Assembly (NCBI GenBank): GCA_947477565.1
Contig: CANJUR010000004.1
Location: forward strand, 1 to 64,000
DNA: 64,000 nucleotides
From: Deltaproteobacteria bacterium
GTDB taxonomy: Bacteria > Myxococcota_A > Polyangia > Polyangiales > Ga0077539
Direction of reading: 5' to 3'
Shown: piece after piece, positions 1-9,087 of the stretch
Layout of the letters: each line of letters begins with the position of its first letter
Position numbering within the stretch: the stretch's first letter is position 1
Notes under the pieces: model-generated
Databases searched by the model: none
Seen by the model: only the letters and a program-made list of their open reading frames with translations
Told to the model about the DNA's origin: nothing
Made by a program: the position numbers and the translations under genes

Positions 1-1281
1 CGGATGCTCGATGATTCGACGGTGAAGGGCCAGGTTCGTGCGCACCCCCTCGACGATGAACTCGTCGAGCGCCCGGCGCATGCGCGCAATCGCTTGCGGG
101 CGGGTCGCAGCGTGCACAATAACCTTCGCAAGCAACGAGTCGTAGTGCGGCGGCACAGTGCAGCCGCCATAGACTCCGCCATCCACCCGGACCCCCGTAC
201 CGCCAGGCGGGTGGTACTCCGTAATGCGACCCGGCGACGGCGCGAAGGTCACTGGATCTTCAGCGTTGATGCGGCACTCGATCGCGTGCCCGCGCGGTGC
301 CAACGGTTTTACGGGGACCGTAAGCCTGCCGCCAGCGGCCACCAAGATCTGCTCTGCGACGAGGTCGAGCCCAGTCACCATCTCAGTCACAGGGTGCTCG
401 ACCTGAACTCGGGTGTTCATCTCCAGGAAGTACGCCCCGCCCTGCTCGTCCACGATGAACTCCAGCGTACCGAGCGACCGGTAGCCGGTCTCACGTAACG
501 CCTCGACCGCGACCTCGATGAGCCGACCGTGCGCCGCCCCGCCGAGCAGCCCCGGCGAGGACTCCTCCAGCAGCTTCTGGTGCCGCCGTTGGATGCTGCA
601 CTCGCGCTCGCCCACGCAGGAGACGTGGCCGTGATGGTCGGCGATGATCTGCAACTCAATGTGCCGCGGACGCTCAATGAAGCGTTCGAGAAACAACTCG
701 GGGTTGCCGAACCCCGCCTGAGCTTCGGCCCGGGCGCTGTCGAACGCGCGGGTCAGCGCCAGCTCGTCACGCACGACCTTGAGTCCCCTGCCACCGCCGC
801 CACCGCTGGCCTTGAGCATCAGCGGGAAGCCCAGCGTTTGGGCTGCGGCCAGAGCGGCCGGCAGGTCGGCGAGGGTGTCAGTGCCCGGGAGAAGCGGGAT
901 CCCGAAGCGGCGGGCCTGCGCTCGCGCAGAGACCTTGTCTCCCCAGGCGCGCATCGCCTCTGGCGACGGTCCGATGAACGTGATCTGACAGCGACGGCAC
1001 ACCTCCGCGAAGGCCGCGCTCTCGGACAGGAATCCGTAGCCCGGGTGGATCGCGTCGGCACCGGTGATCTCCGCTGCTGCGACAAGGGCCGGGATGTGCA
1101 GGTACGACCGGCTCGCCGCCGGAGGGCCGATGCACACGGCCTCGTCCGCAAGCCGAACGTGGAGTGCATCGACGTCGCACTGCGAGTGCACCGCCACGGT
1201 GCGCATGCCGAGCTCCTTGCACGCCCGAATGACCCGCACCGCGATCTCGCCGCGGTTGGCGATCAGTACCTTGCGAAACAC
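1..1281 (-). CDS. accC: Biotin carboxylase, AccC (3' end outside window)
   Basis: ATP-dependent carboxylation of the biotin on AccB, the first half-reaction of acetyl-CoA carboxylase (cytoplasm). My minus-strand translation starts FRKVLIANRGEIAVRVIRA, the classical N-terminal domain. It then shows the ATP-grasp glycine loop KASGGGGGRGLKVV and the active-site block FLEMNTRVQVEHPVTEMV. The frame is open for 427 codons to base 1, so only about 20-25 C-terminal residues of a usual 445-450 are missing. The start is GTG at 1281, one base after the accB stop (TGA T GTG), so translation is probably coupled. It is the last visible gene of the roadblock-aroQ-accB-accC cluster. Confidence 0.95.
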   Translation of the reverse strand, partial: MFRKVLIANRGEIAVRVIRACKELGMRTVAVHSQCDVDALHVRLADEAVCIGPPAASRSYLHIPALVAAAEITGADAIHPGYGFLSESAAFAEVCRRCQITFIGPSPEAMRAWGDKVSARAQARRFGIPLLPGTDTLADLPAALAAAQTLGFPLMLKASGGGGGRGLKVVRDELALTRAFDSARAEAQAGFGNPELFLERFIERPRHIELQIIADHHGHVSCVGERECSIQRRHQKLLEESSPGLLGGAAHGRLIEVAVEALRETGYRSLGTLEFIVDEQGGAYFLEMNTRVQVEHPVTEMVTGLDLVAEQILVAAGGRLTVPVKPLAPRGHAIECRINAEDPVTFAPSPGRITEYHPPGGTGVRVDGGVYGGCTVPPHYDSLLAKVIVHAATRPQAIARMRRALDEFIVEGVRTNLALHRRIIEHP

Positions 1282-1282
1282 A

Positions 1283-1768
1283 TCACCTCGACGGTCGCAG
1301 GCGGAACAGCGCTTCGCCGAACTCGACCGCGCGCCCGTTCTCGACGAGCACTTCCACTACGGTTCCAGCAGCCTCGGCCTCGATCTCGTTCATCAACTTC
1401 ATCGCCTCGATGATGCAGAGCACCGTGCCCGTCTGGACCGTGCTGCCGACCTCGATGAAGGGACGCGATTGTGGCGATGCCGACCGGTAGAAGGTTCCGA
1501 TAAGCGGAGCGGTCACGGTCAACAGGTCGGGGTCGATGGGCACAGCCACGGGCACACCCGAAGCTGCCGCCCGCGCCCCGGTATCCATCGGAAACTGGCT
1601 CGGTCTCGACAAACTAATGGGTACCAACCCGGTCGCGTTGATGTCCCCGCCGCGCGGCGAACGGCGGAGCACAATGGATTCAGTGCCCTCATGGAGTTCC
1701 ACCTCATCGAGGTCGTAACGGCGCATCGCGCGCATGAGGCGCTTCATCTGGATGAGGTCGATATTCAT
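1283..1768 (-). CDS. accB: Biotin carboxyl carrier protein, AccB
   Basis: Biotin-bearing subunit of acetyl-CoA carboxylase, 161 residues. The N-terminal helix ends in a segment of the form DEVELHEGTESIVLRR, as in other AccB proteins. A Pro/Ala-rich linker follows, then the biotinyl domain (about 80-158). The biotinylation motif EAMKLMNE places the modified lysine at K124. The start overlaps the aroQ stop by four bases (ATGA), and the stop is one base from the accC start. The usual accB-accC arrangement is kept, with aroQ in front instead of efp. Length and motifs are normal. Confidence 0.95.
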   Translation of the reverse strand: MNIDLIQMKRLMRAMRRYDLDEVELHEGTESIVLRRSPRGGDINATGLVPISLSRPSQFPMDTGARAAASGVPVAVPIDPDLLTVTAPLIGTFYRSASPQSRPFIEVGSTVQTGTVLCIIEAMKLMNEIEAEAAGTVVEVLVENGRAVEFGEALFRLRPSR

Positions 1769-2250
1769 GAGGTCGTCTCTCGGTCACCACCGGAGTGGAG
1801 CCGTCGTTCAAGGTGCGCGATGAGACCCTGGATCGCCAGCGTGTAGCTCATCGCGCCGAAGCCGGAGACCGAGCCGAGGCACGCCGGCGCCACCCGCGAA
1901 CGGCGACGGAATGGCTCGCGCGCTGCGGGATTGCTCAGATGACACTCGACCGTCGGAAGCGCGCAGGCCCGGAGCGCGTCGAGAAGCGCGACGCTGGTGT
2001 GCGTAAGCCCGCCGGCGTTGAGCACCACGCCGTCGGCCACGCCGCGCGCCGCGTGGAGCCGGTCGATGAGCGCCCCCTCGTGGTTGGACTGAAAGCACGT
2101 GACGGTCGCGCCACGCAGAGCACCCTCGTGCACGATCGCAAGGTCAATCTCCGCGAGCGTGGAGTGACCGTAAATTTCTGGTTCGCGGACACCGAGAAGG
2201 TTGAGGTTTGGACCGTGCAAGACGAGCACGCTCCATCGCGGCGCAGACAC
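1765..2250 (-). CDS. aroQ: 3-dehydroquinate dehydratase, type II
   Basis: Dehydrates 3-dehydroquinate to 3-dehydroshikimate in the shikimate pathway (cytoplasmic dodecamer in the family). All type II signatures are present: GPNLNLLGVREPEIYG with the catalytic Tyr, the NAGGLTHTSVALLDAL block, the substrate-binding ECHLSN followed by REPFRRRS, and a C-terminal GFGAMSYTLAI. At 161 residues it is slightly longer than the usual about 145-150. It lies 7 bases after the Roadblock gene and overlaps accB by 4, so it is inside a co-transcribed unit. Confidence 0.95.
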   Translation of the reverse strand: MSAPRWSVLVLHGPNLNLLGVREPEIYGHSTLAEIDLAIVHEGALRGATVTCFQSNHEGALIDRLHAARGVADGVVLNAGGLTHTSVALLDALRACALPTVECHLSNPAAREPFRRRSRVAPACLGSVSGFGAMSYTLAIQGLIAHLERRLHSGGDRETTS

Positions 2251-2257
2251 GTCGGGC

Positions 2258-2617
2258 TCAGCTCAGTGCGTCGATGAACTTCGGCGCAGCGATACGCAGA
2301 AGGAAGCGCCCCTTGCCGATGTTGCCATCGGGTGAGAGCGCCAGCGCGACGAAGTAGTCGCCGTTGAGCATGCGCACCACCGTCGTGAGCTTCTCCGCCT
2401 GGATCGCCACCTCGTGAGCGCCGCCGGTCTCAAGTTGCTCCGCAGCACGGCGGATGTCCTTCAAGACCATCGAAAGCTCCATACCGACGGTGGTAATGTC
2501 GAGTTCACTGTCCTCTCGCGTCCAGCTATCGACGGGGATACCGTCGAACCCCATGAGCAGCCCGGCGACTCCGCCTTCGGTTCCCTCGACGATTTCCCGC
2601 AGGGTTTCATTGAACAT
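2258..2617 (-). CDS. Roadblock/LC7 domain protein (MglB-like fold)
   Basis: A 119-residue single-domain protein with the Roadblock/LC7 pattern: an N-terminal helix (MFNETLREIVEGTEGG), GLLMGFDGIPVDSW, a long central helix (VLKDIRRAAEQLETGG) and a C-terminal strand pair (YFVALALSPDGNIGKGRFLLR). In myxobacteria such proteins act as regulators or platforms for Ras-like GTPases (MglB is the known case). No GTPase gene is nearby, so the partner is unknown. It is the first gene of the cluster with aroQ-accB-accC, 7 bases upstream of aroQ. A role in coordinating fatty acid or aromatic supply is only suggested by position. Confidence 0.8.
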   Translation of the reverse strand: MFNETLREIVEGTEGGVAGLLMGFDGIPVDSWTREDSELDITTVGMELSMVLKDIRRAAEQLETGGAHEVAIQAEKLTTVVRMLNGDYFVALALSPDGNIGKGRFLLRIAAPKFIDALS

Positions 2618-2638
2618 CGCATTCGCCTCGCGTTTCCG

Positions 2639-4105
2639 GTGATCCGATTCGATCGTGCCAGCGCGGCGGAGAACGCGTCAACCTCCTCGCGCACTCGGCA
2701 CCTCGCCCTCTGGTCCCTCGCGGTGTCTGCGTCCCTCGCTATCGGACCACGTGCGGCGCTTTATTGGGACAGCCTCGGTTACGTCGAACAATCCCTCCAC
2801 GGCCGCGTCGGCGGTCTCCTCCTCGGCCGACCGCTCTTCGTCCTGGCCTGCCACCTCGCGACGCGTCTCGCGCTCGCGCTCGGAGCCTCGCCGTGGTCGC
2901 TGGAGTCCGTTCTGCGCAACGCCTGGCTCGCCCTCGCCGCCCTCGCTGCACCCCTCGTCGCCACCCTCGCCGACCGAATCGGCCTCGGACGCCGCGCCGC
3001 CTGGATTGCAGGCCTGCTCGTCGCACTGTCCCCCGCAGGCGCCCACACCCGGGACGCCGTACTCACGGATGGACCCGCGACCGCAATGGTCTTGCTCGCG
3101 CTCGTCCTCCGCGCAGGCGGGCCTACGACGCCGACCCCCAACGCCCTCCTCACCGGCGCCGCGATGGGTCTGGCCTTCGGGCTCCGAGAGCAGGCAGCGC
3201 TCCACCTTCTCACTGCGCTGCTCGTGCCGGTCCATGGCGTAGAGCGTCGGAGGTGGCAGGACGCACTCTTGCTCGGCGTTGGATTCGCGACCACTGCGAC
3301 CGCACTGCTGCTCCTCGCCCGGGCGAGCAACCCCGACTACCCGGCGTCAATTCTTCGCTGGGTGCGCGGCATGGCCGCGGAGCGCCACGAGGCGCGCGTT
3401 GCCGGAGAGGCCCTCTCCCGCTACGCCCTTTGGCTCGTCGCCCTGTCCCCCGTCGCGCTTGCGGCAACCGTCGCGTGGTGGGCGCACCCGCGAGAGCGCT
3501 GGTGGCCCATGGTGATCCCCGCGAGCGTCGGACTACTCGCTCTCTCCCGCTACCAGGACATCGCCTTCTCTCCGCGCTACTTGCTGACGGAGTTCGTCGT
3601 CGCGACCACCCTGCCCGCCGCCGCGTGGCTCGACCGCACCCTCGTCCGCCGAGCAAACCACCTCGCCTGGATCTTACCATCCCTGGTAATACTTCCGCTC
3701 GCAGGGCATTTCCTCGAAGCCCGGCAGCGCCCGCTTCGCCTCCTGATCGCAGGGCTGCCCGGGAGACTTCATGCGGTGCCCCCGAATGCCGTCATCGTCA
3801 CCGGCCAACCCTGCGCTGCCATCCGCCTCACCGCGCGCCTCGCCCGCACCTGGCCCCGCTCCTGGGACGGCCCTCGCCCGCGCTGGAGCCCCATGTGCCC
3901 CGGCTGGTCGTGGCCCGCGGACCCTACGATGCGGCTCGAGGAGGCCTTGCGCGAAGGCGTTCCGATCGTAATCGACCTCCGGAACGCTGCCTGGCTCGGC
4001 GAACCGCAGCGCTACCGACGGGCGCAACTCCGCACCTTCGCCGCTACGCACGCCACCGACCCGCGCGTCATTTCGTGGCGCGATGCGCCCTCCCCCTCGC
4101 GGTAG
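2639..4105 (+). CDS. Multi-pass membrane protein, GT-C glycosyltransferase-like
   Basis: About 488 residues with a long series of Ala/Leu/Val-rich membrane segments. An early loop is YWDSLGYVEQSLHGR, where the acidic residue after the first helix is reminiscent of GT-C (GT39-like) transferases. Late in the protein comes FSPRYLLTEFV, then a soluble Arg/Pro-rich tail. I chose GTG 2639 because more upstream starts would run through the divergent Roadblock gene, and it leaves a short basic N-terminus before the first helix. I recognise no family with certainty. It could be a lipid-linked sugar transferase. tsaB starts 15 bases later, so it probably shares its mRNA. Confidence 0.6.
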   Translation: MIRFDRASAAENASTSSRTRHLALWSLAVSASLAIGPRAALYWDSLGYVEQSLHGRVGGLLLGRPLFVLACHLATRLALALGASPWSLESVLRNAWLALAALAAPLVATLADRIGLGRRAAWIAGLLVALSPAGAHTRDAVLTDGPATAMVLLALVLRAGGPTTPTPNALLTGAAMGLAFGLREQAALHLLTALLVPVHGVERRRWQDALLLGVGFATTATALLLLARASNPDYPASILRWVRGMAAERHEARVAGEALSRYALWLVALSPVALAATVAWWAHPRERWWPMVIPASVGLLALSRYQDIAFSPRYLLTEFVVATTLPAAAWLDRTLVRRANHLAWILPSLVILPLAGHFLEARQRPLRLLIAGLPGRLHAVPPNAVIVTGQPCAAIRLTARLARTWPRSWDGPRPRWSPMCPGWSWPADPTMRLEEALREGVPIVIDLRNAAWLGEPQRYRRAQLRTFAATHATDPRVISWRDAPSPSR

Positions 4106-4119
4106 TCTGCGCTCGCCCC

Positions 4120-4821
4120 ATGCGCCTGCTCGCCCTCGATACCAGCACTGCCTGCGCCTCTGTCGTCGTCGTCGATGACGGTTGCGTCCTCGCGGAGATT
4201 ACCCGTCGCCTCCCGACGGGACACTCCGCACACCTCCTCGGGCTCATCGAACAAACGCTCGCCCTCGCAGGCCTCACCCTCGACGCACTCGACGCGCTCG
4301 CCATCGGACGCGGACCGGGCTCGTTCACCGGGCTCCGAGCGGGTTTCGCCACCGTGCGCGGACTCGAGCTCGCGACGGGGCTGCCGCTCTGGGGCGTCGG
4401 CTCATTGCAAGCGCTCGCGAGCGCGACGGCAGCCCCCGGCGCGCGAACGCTCGTGTGCATCGACGGTCGCCGCGACGAGCTCTTCGCTCAAGGTTTCGCC
4501 GACCCTCCCACGACCGATGACTGGCTCCCGCTCATGCACGCAGCGCCGGAGGAGATTGGCGCGCGGGCCCTGTCGGCCGCAGGCGATCAAACCGTGGTGG
4601 TGGTCGGCGACCTCGGGCCCGCCACAGTCGCGCGCCTTACCGCTTCCGCAGTCGAGCGCTTCGTGGTGCTGCCGCGAGCCCACGGATCGCCGTCGGGACG
4701 ATCCGTAGCGCTCGAGGTACTGGCCGGTCGCGCGACCCGCGACGACGGTGCGATGGAGCCCTCGTACGTGCGCGCGCCGGACGCCAAGCTACCGAAGACC
4801 GTGCAGGGTGGCGGACGATGA
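4120..4821 (+). CDS. tsaB: tRNA t6A biosynthesis protein TsaB
   Basis: Inactive-kinase-fold partner of TsaD in making N6-threonylcarbamoyladenosine at tRNA position 37. The 233-residue product starts MRLLALDTSTACASVVV (first ASKHA strand) and carries the TsaB hallmark GRGPGSFTGLRAGFATVRGL followed by LATGLPLWGVGSLQALA. Length is typical. The frame is open much further upstream, but ATG 4120 is where homology begins and it lies after the preceding stop at 4105. The stop overlaps dtd by four bases (ATGA), so two tRNA quality genes are translationally coupled. Confidence 0.92.
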   Translation: MRLLALDTSTACASVVVVDDGCVLAEITRRLPTGHSAHLLGLIEQTLALAGLTLDALDALAIGRGPGSFTGLRAGFATVRGLELATGLPLWGVGSLQALASATAAPGARTLVCIDGRRDELFAQGFADPPTTDDWLPLMHAAPEEIGARALSAAGDQTVVVVGDLGPATVARLTASAVERFVVLPRAHGSPSGRSVALEVLAGRATRDDGAMEPSYVRAPDAKLPKTVQGGGR

Positions 4822-5267
4822 GGGCGGTCGCACAGCGGGTGGCCGAGGCGCGCGTGCGGGTCGGCGGTCAGGTCGTCGGGGAGATCTCGGGTGGGCTCCT
4901 AGTGTACCTCGGCGTCGGGGCTGGTGATGACGAGGCGGCGGCGACTTATGTCGCAGACAAGATCGTCGGCCTGCGCGTCTTCGAAGATGCCGCGGGGAAG
5001 ATGAGCCTCGACCTGCCGACCGTGGGAGGAGCAGTGCTGCTGGTTTCGCAGTTCACTCTTTACGGTGATGTACGGAGAGGTCGGCGGCCGTCCTTCGAGC
5101 GAGCCCTGGAGCCAGTCGGCGCGGAGGCCCTGTACCGCCGGGTAGAGGCGCTCATCCGGACTCGTGGGGTCATGGTAGAGACGGGTGTATTTCGTGCGGA
5201 GATGCTGGTGGAGAGCATCAACGATGGCCCCGTGACCATCCTCATCGACAGCGCGCGGGAGTTTTGA
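4818..5267 (+). CDS. dtd: D-aminoacyl-tRNA deacylase
   Basis: Removes D-amino acids mischarged on tRNA (cytoplasmic homodimer in the family). The 149 residues match the family length. The N-terminus MRAVAQRVAEARVRV is typical, the catalytic SQFTLYGD motif lies near residues 78-85, and the cross-subunit NDGPVTILID motif sits close to the C-terminus. SQFTLYGD has Gly-Asp where many family members have Ala-Asp. The start overlaps tsaB by 4 bases. Confidence 0.94.
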   Translation: MRAVAQRVAEARVRVGGQVVGEISGGLLVYLGVGAGDDEAAATYVADKIVGLRVFEDAAGKMSLDLPTVGGAVLLVSQFTLYGDVRRGRRPSFERALEPVGAEALYRRVEALIRTRGVMVETGVFRAEMLVESINDGPVTILIDSAREF

Positions 5268-5283
5268 GAGGAGCGTTCAACGG

Positions 5284-6312
5284 ATGTTTCCGTACGTGAT
5301 TCGAGGTGCGACGCCGGACGATGCGCCGCAAATGATGGAGCTCGCGCGGCACCTCAACACCGTCAACCTCCCCAACGACGCAGAGGCCGTCGCGGAGATT
5401 CTCGACCTCTCTCTGCGATCGTTTTCCGGAGCCGTGAAAGACCCTCGCCGCCGGGAGTATGTCTTCGTCCTCGAAGACCTCCAGGCGCAGCGGATCGTCG
5501 GCACCAGCAAGATCCTCGCGCAGCTTGGGCGACGCGATGCGCCGTACATCTTCCTCGACGTCATCGTGGAGGAAAAATACAGCCCCACCCTTGACCGGCA
5601 CTTCGTCCACACGGTGCTTCGGCTGGGGCACTCCTACGAGGGGCCGACGGAGATCGGCGGACTCATCGTGCTGCCGGAGTTTCGGCTCGTGCCTGAGCGC
5701 GTCGGAATGATGGTCTCTTATGTGCGATTCCTGTTCATGGCGATGCACCGCGGGCTCTTCCGAAACGAGGTCGTTGCGGAGCTCCTGCCCCCGCTGCTTC
5801 CAGACGGCACCAGCCATCTCTGGGAGGCACTCGGCCGCAAGTTTACGGACATGAGCTACTCAGAGGCTGATCGGCTCTCCAAGCGCAACAAGGAGTTCAT
5901 CAAGTCGCTCTTCCCCAGCGGCGATGTCTACGTCTCGCTGCTCCCGACGGACGCCCAGGAGGTCATTGGCAAGGTCGGGCGAGAGACCCGCGGCGTCGAG
6001 AAGATGCTCCGACGCATAGGGTTCCAGTACTGCAATCGCATCGACCCCTTCGACGGCGGACCACACTTTCGCGCGGCCACGGACGAGATACTTCTCGTGC
6101 GTCGCACCCGCCACGGGCCCGCTCGCCCGGTCGATGTCCTCGAAGGGCCGCGCGCGCTCGTCGCCACCGACCTCCGCGACGCACCATTCTTCCGCGCGAC
6201 CAGTTGCCCGGTCGCTTTCTCCGACGACGGAACGGTGTTGCTGCCGCGCAGAGTGTTCGACTTCCTGGGCATCGCCGAAGGGGCGGACATCTCGGTGCTC
6301 CCGCTCGATTGA
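5284..6312 (+). CDS. Arginine N-succinyltransferase (AstA/AruF) family protein
   Basis: 342 residues across the length of the AstA family, a GNAT-like fold that transfers succinyl from succinyl-CoA to arginine in the AST catabolic route. Supporting segments are YVIRGATPDDAPQMMELARH at the N-terminus, IGGLIVLPEFR, and the central YVRFLFMAMHRGLF-NEVVAELLPPLLPDGTSHLWEALG-KFTDMSY block. A GGAG ribosome site 10 bases upstream supports ATG 5284. No other ast gene (astB, D, E or argD) is in view, so the substrate may be something other than arginine. Confidence 0.8.
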   Translation: MFPYVIRGATPDDAPQMMELARHLNTVNLPNDAEAVAEILDLSLRSFSGAVKDPRRREYVFVLEDLQAQRIVGTSKILAQLGRRDAPYIFLDVIVEEKYSPTLDRHFVHTVLRLGHSYEGPTEIGGLIVLPEFRLVPERVGMMVSYVRFLFMAMHRGLFRNEVVAELLPPLLPDGTSHLWEALGRKFTDMSYSEADRLSKRNKEFIKSLFPSGDVYVSLLPTDAQEVIGKVGRETRGVEKMLRRIGFQYCNRIDPFDGGPHFRAATDEILLVRRTRHGPARPVDVLEGPRALVATDLRDAPFFRATSCPVAFSDDGTVLLPRRVFDFLGIAEGADISVLPLD

Positions 6313-6361
6313 GCGTCGAAAAGTTCAGTCCGGGGAGGCTGTGCTCCTAGGGTGCGCAGCG

Positions 6362-6673
6362 ATGGACGCCATCCGTACGCGGCTCACCCTCGGGCTGCCC
6401 CTCCTGCTGCTGCTCATCACCGTGATCGGCGTGCCGACAATGATCTTCGGCACCAACGGGCTGCCGCGACATCGTCGCCTGCGGGCCCAACTGGCCGCGC
6501 AGCTGGAGGAAAACCATCGGCTCGCGAGCGATCTGCTCCGACTGCGGTCTGAGCTTGAGGCGTTTCAGCGCGACCCGCGAGCACGCGAGCGCGCCGTCCG
6601 CGAAGAACTCGGCTGGGTGCGCCGCGACGAGATCGTCGTGGAGATTCCAGCGCGGGCCGGCCGTGTGCTCTGA
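6362..6673 (+). CDS. FtsB/DivIC-type septum formation initiator
   Basis: A 103-residue single-pass protein with a short cytoplasmic start (MDAIRTRLTLG), one membrane helix (LPLLLLLITVIGVPTMIFG), then a coiled coil (QLAAQLEENHRLASDLLRLR). The close is an FtsB-like segment, ARERAVREELGWVRRDEIVV. FtsB bridges FtsL and FtsQ at the division site. The order TM, coiled coil and 'RE-LG-V-EI' tail fits FtsB better than FtsL. The start is ATG 6362, 49 bases after the AstA-like gene. No eno or other division genes are beside it, so the assignment rests on architecture. Confidence 0.75.
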   Translation: MDAIRTRLTLGLPLLLLLITVIGVPTMIFGTNGLPRHRRLRAQLAAQLEENHRLASDLLRLRSELEAFQRDPRARERAVREELGWVRRDEIVVEIPARAGRVL

Positions 6674-6744
6674 GATCTCCGCGGCTTACTTGCGACCGCT
6701 GGGCCGAGACTGCTAACCGCCTCGAAGGGAGACGGTGACGGCGC

Positions 6745-8937
6745 GTGAACATGGTCGTGATGTTCGGATCGATACGACGGGTCGCGCGGGTCATTGCCGC
6801 GCCGACGGTTACCCTTGCGGTCGCAGCGCGTATCGCCTCGGGCGCCCTGCAACCCCACAACCTCCAACCGCTCGACGGCGTGATCGTAGGCGTCGGCGTG
6901 GTCGGTCTCGCGGTTCGGCTGGTACCGACGCGCCGCGGACCCACGGACACCGAGCAGGCCCCGCTCGACCTCGGCGCGGGCACCCTCTGCCTCGCGCTCG
7001 GCTACGCGCTCACTTCCGCCCTCGGCGGCCTCGCAGGACCGCTCTCCGCGTTGCCCCTGCTGGTCGTCGCGGCGGTCGTCGCGCTCGGTGATCCGCGACG
7101 CACCTGGGTGGTCGCCGTGTGCGCGGTCGTCCTCGAGGTCGCGCTGCACCGGGCGGGTCACCCAGCGATCGACGGACTCGCACTCGGCATGCGTCTCGCG
7201 GTGGTCCTCGGAAGCGCCGGGCTGCACTTCACGCTCACCCGCGCGGAGATCGCCCGGGTTCGCACACACGCACGCTCGATGCTCAAAGACGAGCGTCAAC
7301 GGCAGCGTGACTCGGCCCGGTCGCTGCGCCTCGGCGCGACGGTCACGCAGGCCAGCGTGCTCCCCCGCTCGAGTGACGACGCGCGCAACCGTGGGAGCCT
7401 CGACGAGATCCACGCCTCACTGGTGGGCCTGCTAAACCTCACTCGCCGCACGATGCAACTGCGCACCTGCGCGCTGCTCTGGGTCGATGGGAAGGCGCAA
7501 AACCTTCGGCTGGTCGAAGCGGCCTCCGACGACGCGATCCAGACCGAGTTGATCCCTGCGGGCGCGGGCGCTCTCGGGGCCGTGATGCAGCTCGGTCGTC
7601 CGGTGGCACTCGCGAGCCTGCGACCCGACTACGCAGGCCTCCCGTACTACCCGACACCCTCTGGCGTGCGCTGTTTCGTGGGCGTTCCAGTCATCGACGA
7701 CGCCGCCGTGCGAGGCGTGCTGGCAGCAGACCGCGATGAAGACCGCCCGTTCACCACCGAAGAGCAGGCGACGCTAGAAAGCGTTGCCCTGCAGGCGCGT
7801 CGGCTCATCAACAACGAGCGCGTATTCGCTCGCCTTGAGCGCATCAAGAACGACATGACCTCGCTCTTCGAGGCGTCCCGCGCGCTCGGCGAGGCCACGA
7901 CTGAAGACCAGTGCCTCGCAGCGCTCACCATCGCCGCGCGGGCCATCGTCGCGCACGACCTTCTGGTGTTCACCGCGTACGATCCGCACGCCGACCGGCA
8001 CCGCGTTCGGCACGTCGTGGGCGACGCTCCCGCAGGTCTGGGCACGACGGAGTTCGTGGACAACGGCGGCCTCGTCTCCGCGGCGGTGCGAGCGCGCGTC
8101 GCGCTGCCCTACCGCGGGCAGCTCGACCCGAAGACACAGTTCGTGTTCACGAAGGCACTGCCGCTGAAGTCCGTCGCGTCGGTGCTCGTGCTGCCGCTCG
8201 TGGCTCGCGACAAGGTGCTCGGGACGCTAACGCTCTGCGCACAACGAAAGAGCGCATTCCCGGATGCGATTCGGCAGCTACTCGGGGTGCTCGCGTCGCA
8301 CGCCTCGGTCACCCTCGCCAACGCCGCCGCGGTGCGGCGACTCGAGGAGATGGCGACCACCGATCCGATGACCGGGCACCTCAACAAGCGCGCGCTGGAG
8401 ACCGAGTTCGAGCAGCGTCTACGCTCGGCAGCCCGCTTCGGCCGCACCCTCGGGCTGATCGTTCTCGACATCGACAAGTTCAAGACCGTCAACGACACCT
8501 ACGGGCACGCCTTTGGGGATGTCGTGATCAAGGGCCTCGGCGCAGTCCTCGGGCGATGCCGCCGCGAGACCGACGTAGTCGCGCGCTTCGGCGGCGAGGA
8601 GTTCGTCCTCGTCTGTGAGCAGACCGACGGACCAGGAACATTTCTACTGGCCGAGCGCATTCGCGAGGAGCTTCAAAACGAGGTCTTCCACAGCGAGCAC
8701 GGGCCGGTGAGGGTCACCTGCTCGCTTGGAGTCTCAGCGTTTCCCGGCGATGGCGACACCCGCGGGGTGCTCTTCGAGCGCGCTGATCAGGCCCTCTATG
8801 TGTCCAAGCACAACGGCCGCAACCAGACCCGGTCGGCCTCACCGATGGACATCCCCTCGGACCCCGCCCGCCGTGCCCCGGTCACCGCCCGACGGACCGC
8901 CAGGCCCGTTAGCCCGAAGATCTCGAAGAGCGCCTGA
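6745..8937 (+). CDS. Membrane diguanylate cyclase with two GAF domains
   Basis: 730 residues. The N-terminal 165 or so hold about five membrane helices, followed by a short helical linker. A first GAF domain (about 215-355) contains GVRCFVGVPVIDDAAVRGVL. A second GAF (about 370-540) contains SVASVLVLPLVARDKVLG. A C-terminal GGDEF domain (about 545-700) follows. The catalytic signature is RFGGEEF, preceded by an inhibitory RxxD site (RETD) five residues upstream, so the enzyme looks active and feedback-inhibited by c-di-GMP. The metal/substrate loop LDIDKFKTVNDTYGHAFGD is intact. The GTG 6745 start is preceded by a GGGAG-like site. Sensed ligands are unknown. Confidence 0.9.
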   Translation: MNMVVMFGSIRRVARVIAAPTVTLAVAARIASGALQPHNLQPLDGVIVGVGVVGLAVRLVPTRRGPTDTEQAPLDLGAGTLCLALGYALTSALGGLAGPLSALPLLVVAAVVALGDPRRTWVVAVCAVVLEVALHRAGHPAIDGLALGMRLAVVLGSAGLHFTLTRAEIARVRTHARSMLKDERQRQRDSARSLRLGATVTQASVLPRSSDDARNRGSLDEIHASLVGLLNLTRRTMQLRTCALLWVDGKAQNLRLVEAASDDAIQTELIPAGAGALGAVMQLGRPVALASLRPDYAGLPYYPTPSGVRCFVGVPVIDDAAVRGVLAADRDEDRPFTTEEQATLESVALQARRLINNERVFARLERIKNDMTSLFEASRALGEATTEDQCLAALTIAARAIVAHDLLVFTAYDPHADRHRVRHVVGDAPAGLGTTEFVDNGGLVSAAVRARVALPYRGQLDPKTQFVFTKALPLKSVASVLVLPLVARDKVLGTLTLCAQRKSAFPDAIRQLLGVLASHASVTLANAAAVRRLEEMATTDPMTGHLNKRALETEFEQRLRSAARFGRTLGLIVLDIDKFKTVNDTYGHAFGDVVIKGLGAVLGRCRRETDVVARFGGEEFVLVCEQTDGPGTFLLAERIREELQNEVFHSEHGPVRVTCSLGVSAFPGDGDTRGVLFERADQALYVSKHNGRNQTRSASPMDIPSDPARRAPVTARRTARPVSPKISKSA

Positions 8938-9087
8938 GGTAGCTGCGTCGCGGAATCGGCGCACAACCACACCGCCCCACACAACCCTCTCGTTGCCTCT
9001 GACTTCACGCCTCCCCTAAGGTCCGGAAACGCACGCTGGGTGCAACGGACGATTGAGTACGCGTGGCCCAGGCGCGAAGAGGGAATG

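Noticed and set aside
2414-2638. Longer N-terminus for the membrane protein ending at 4105
   Set aside because: It would run through the divergent Roadblock gene, and the added residues have no membrane or domain pattern.
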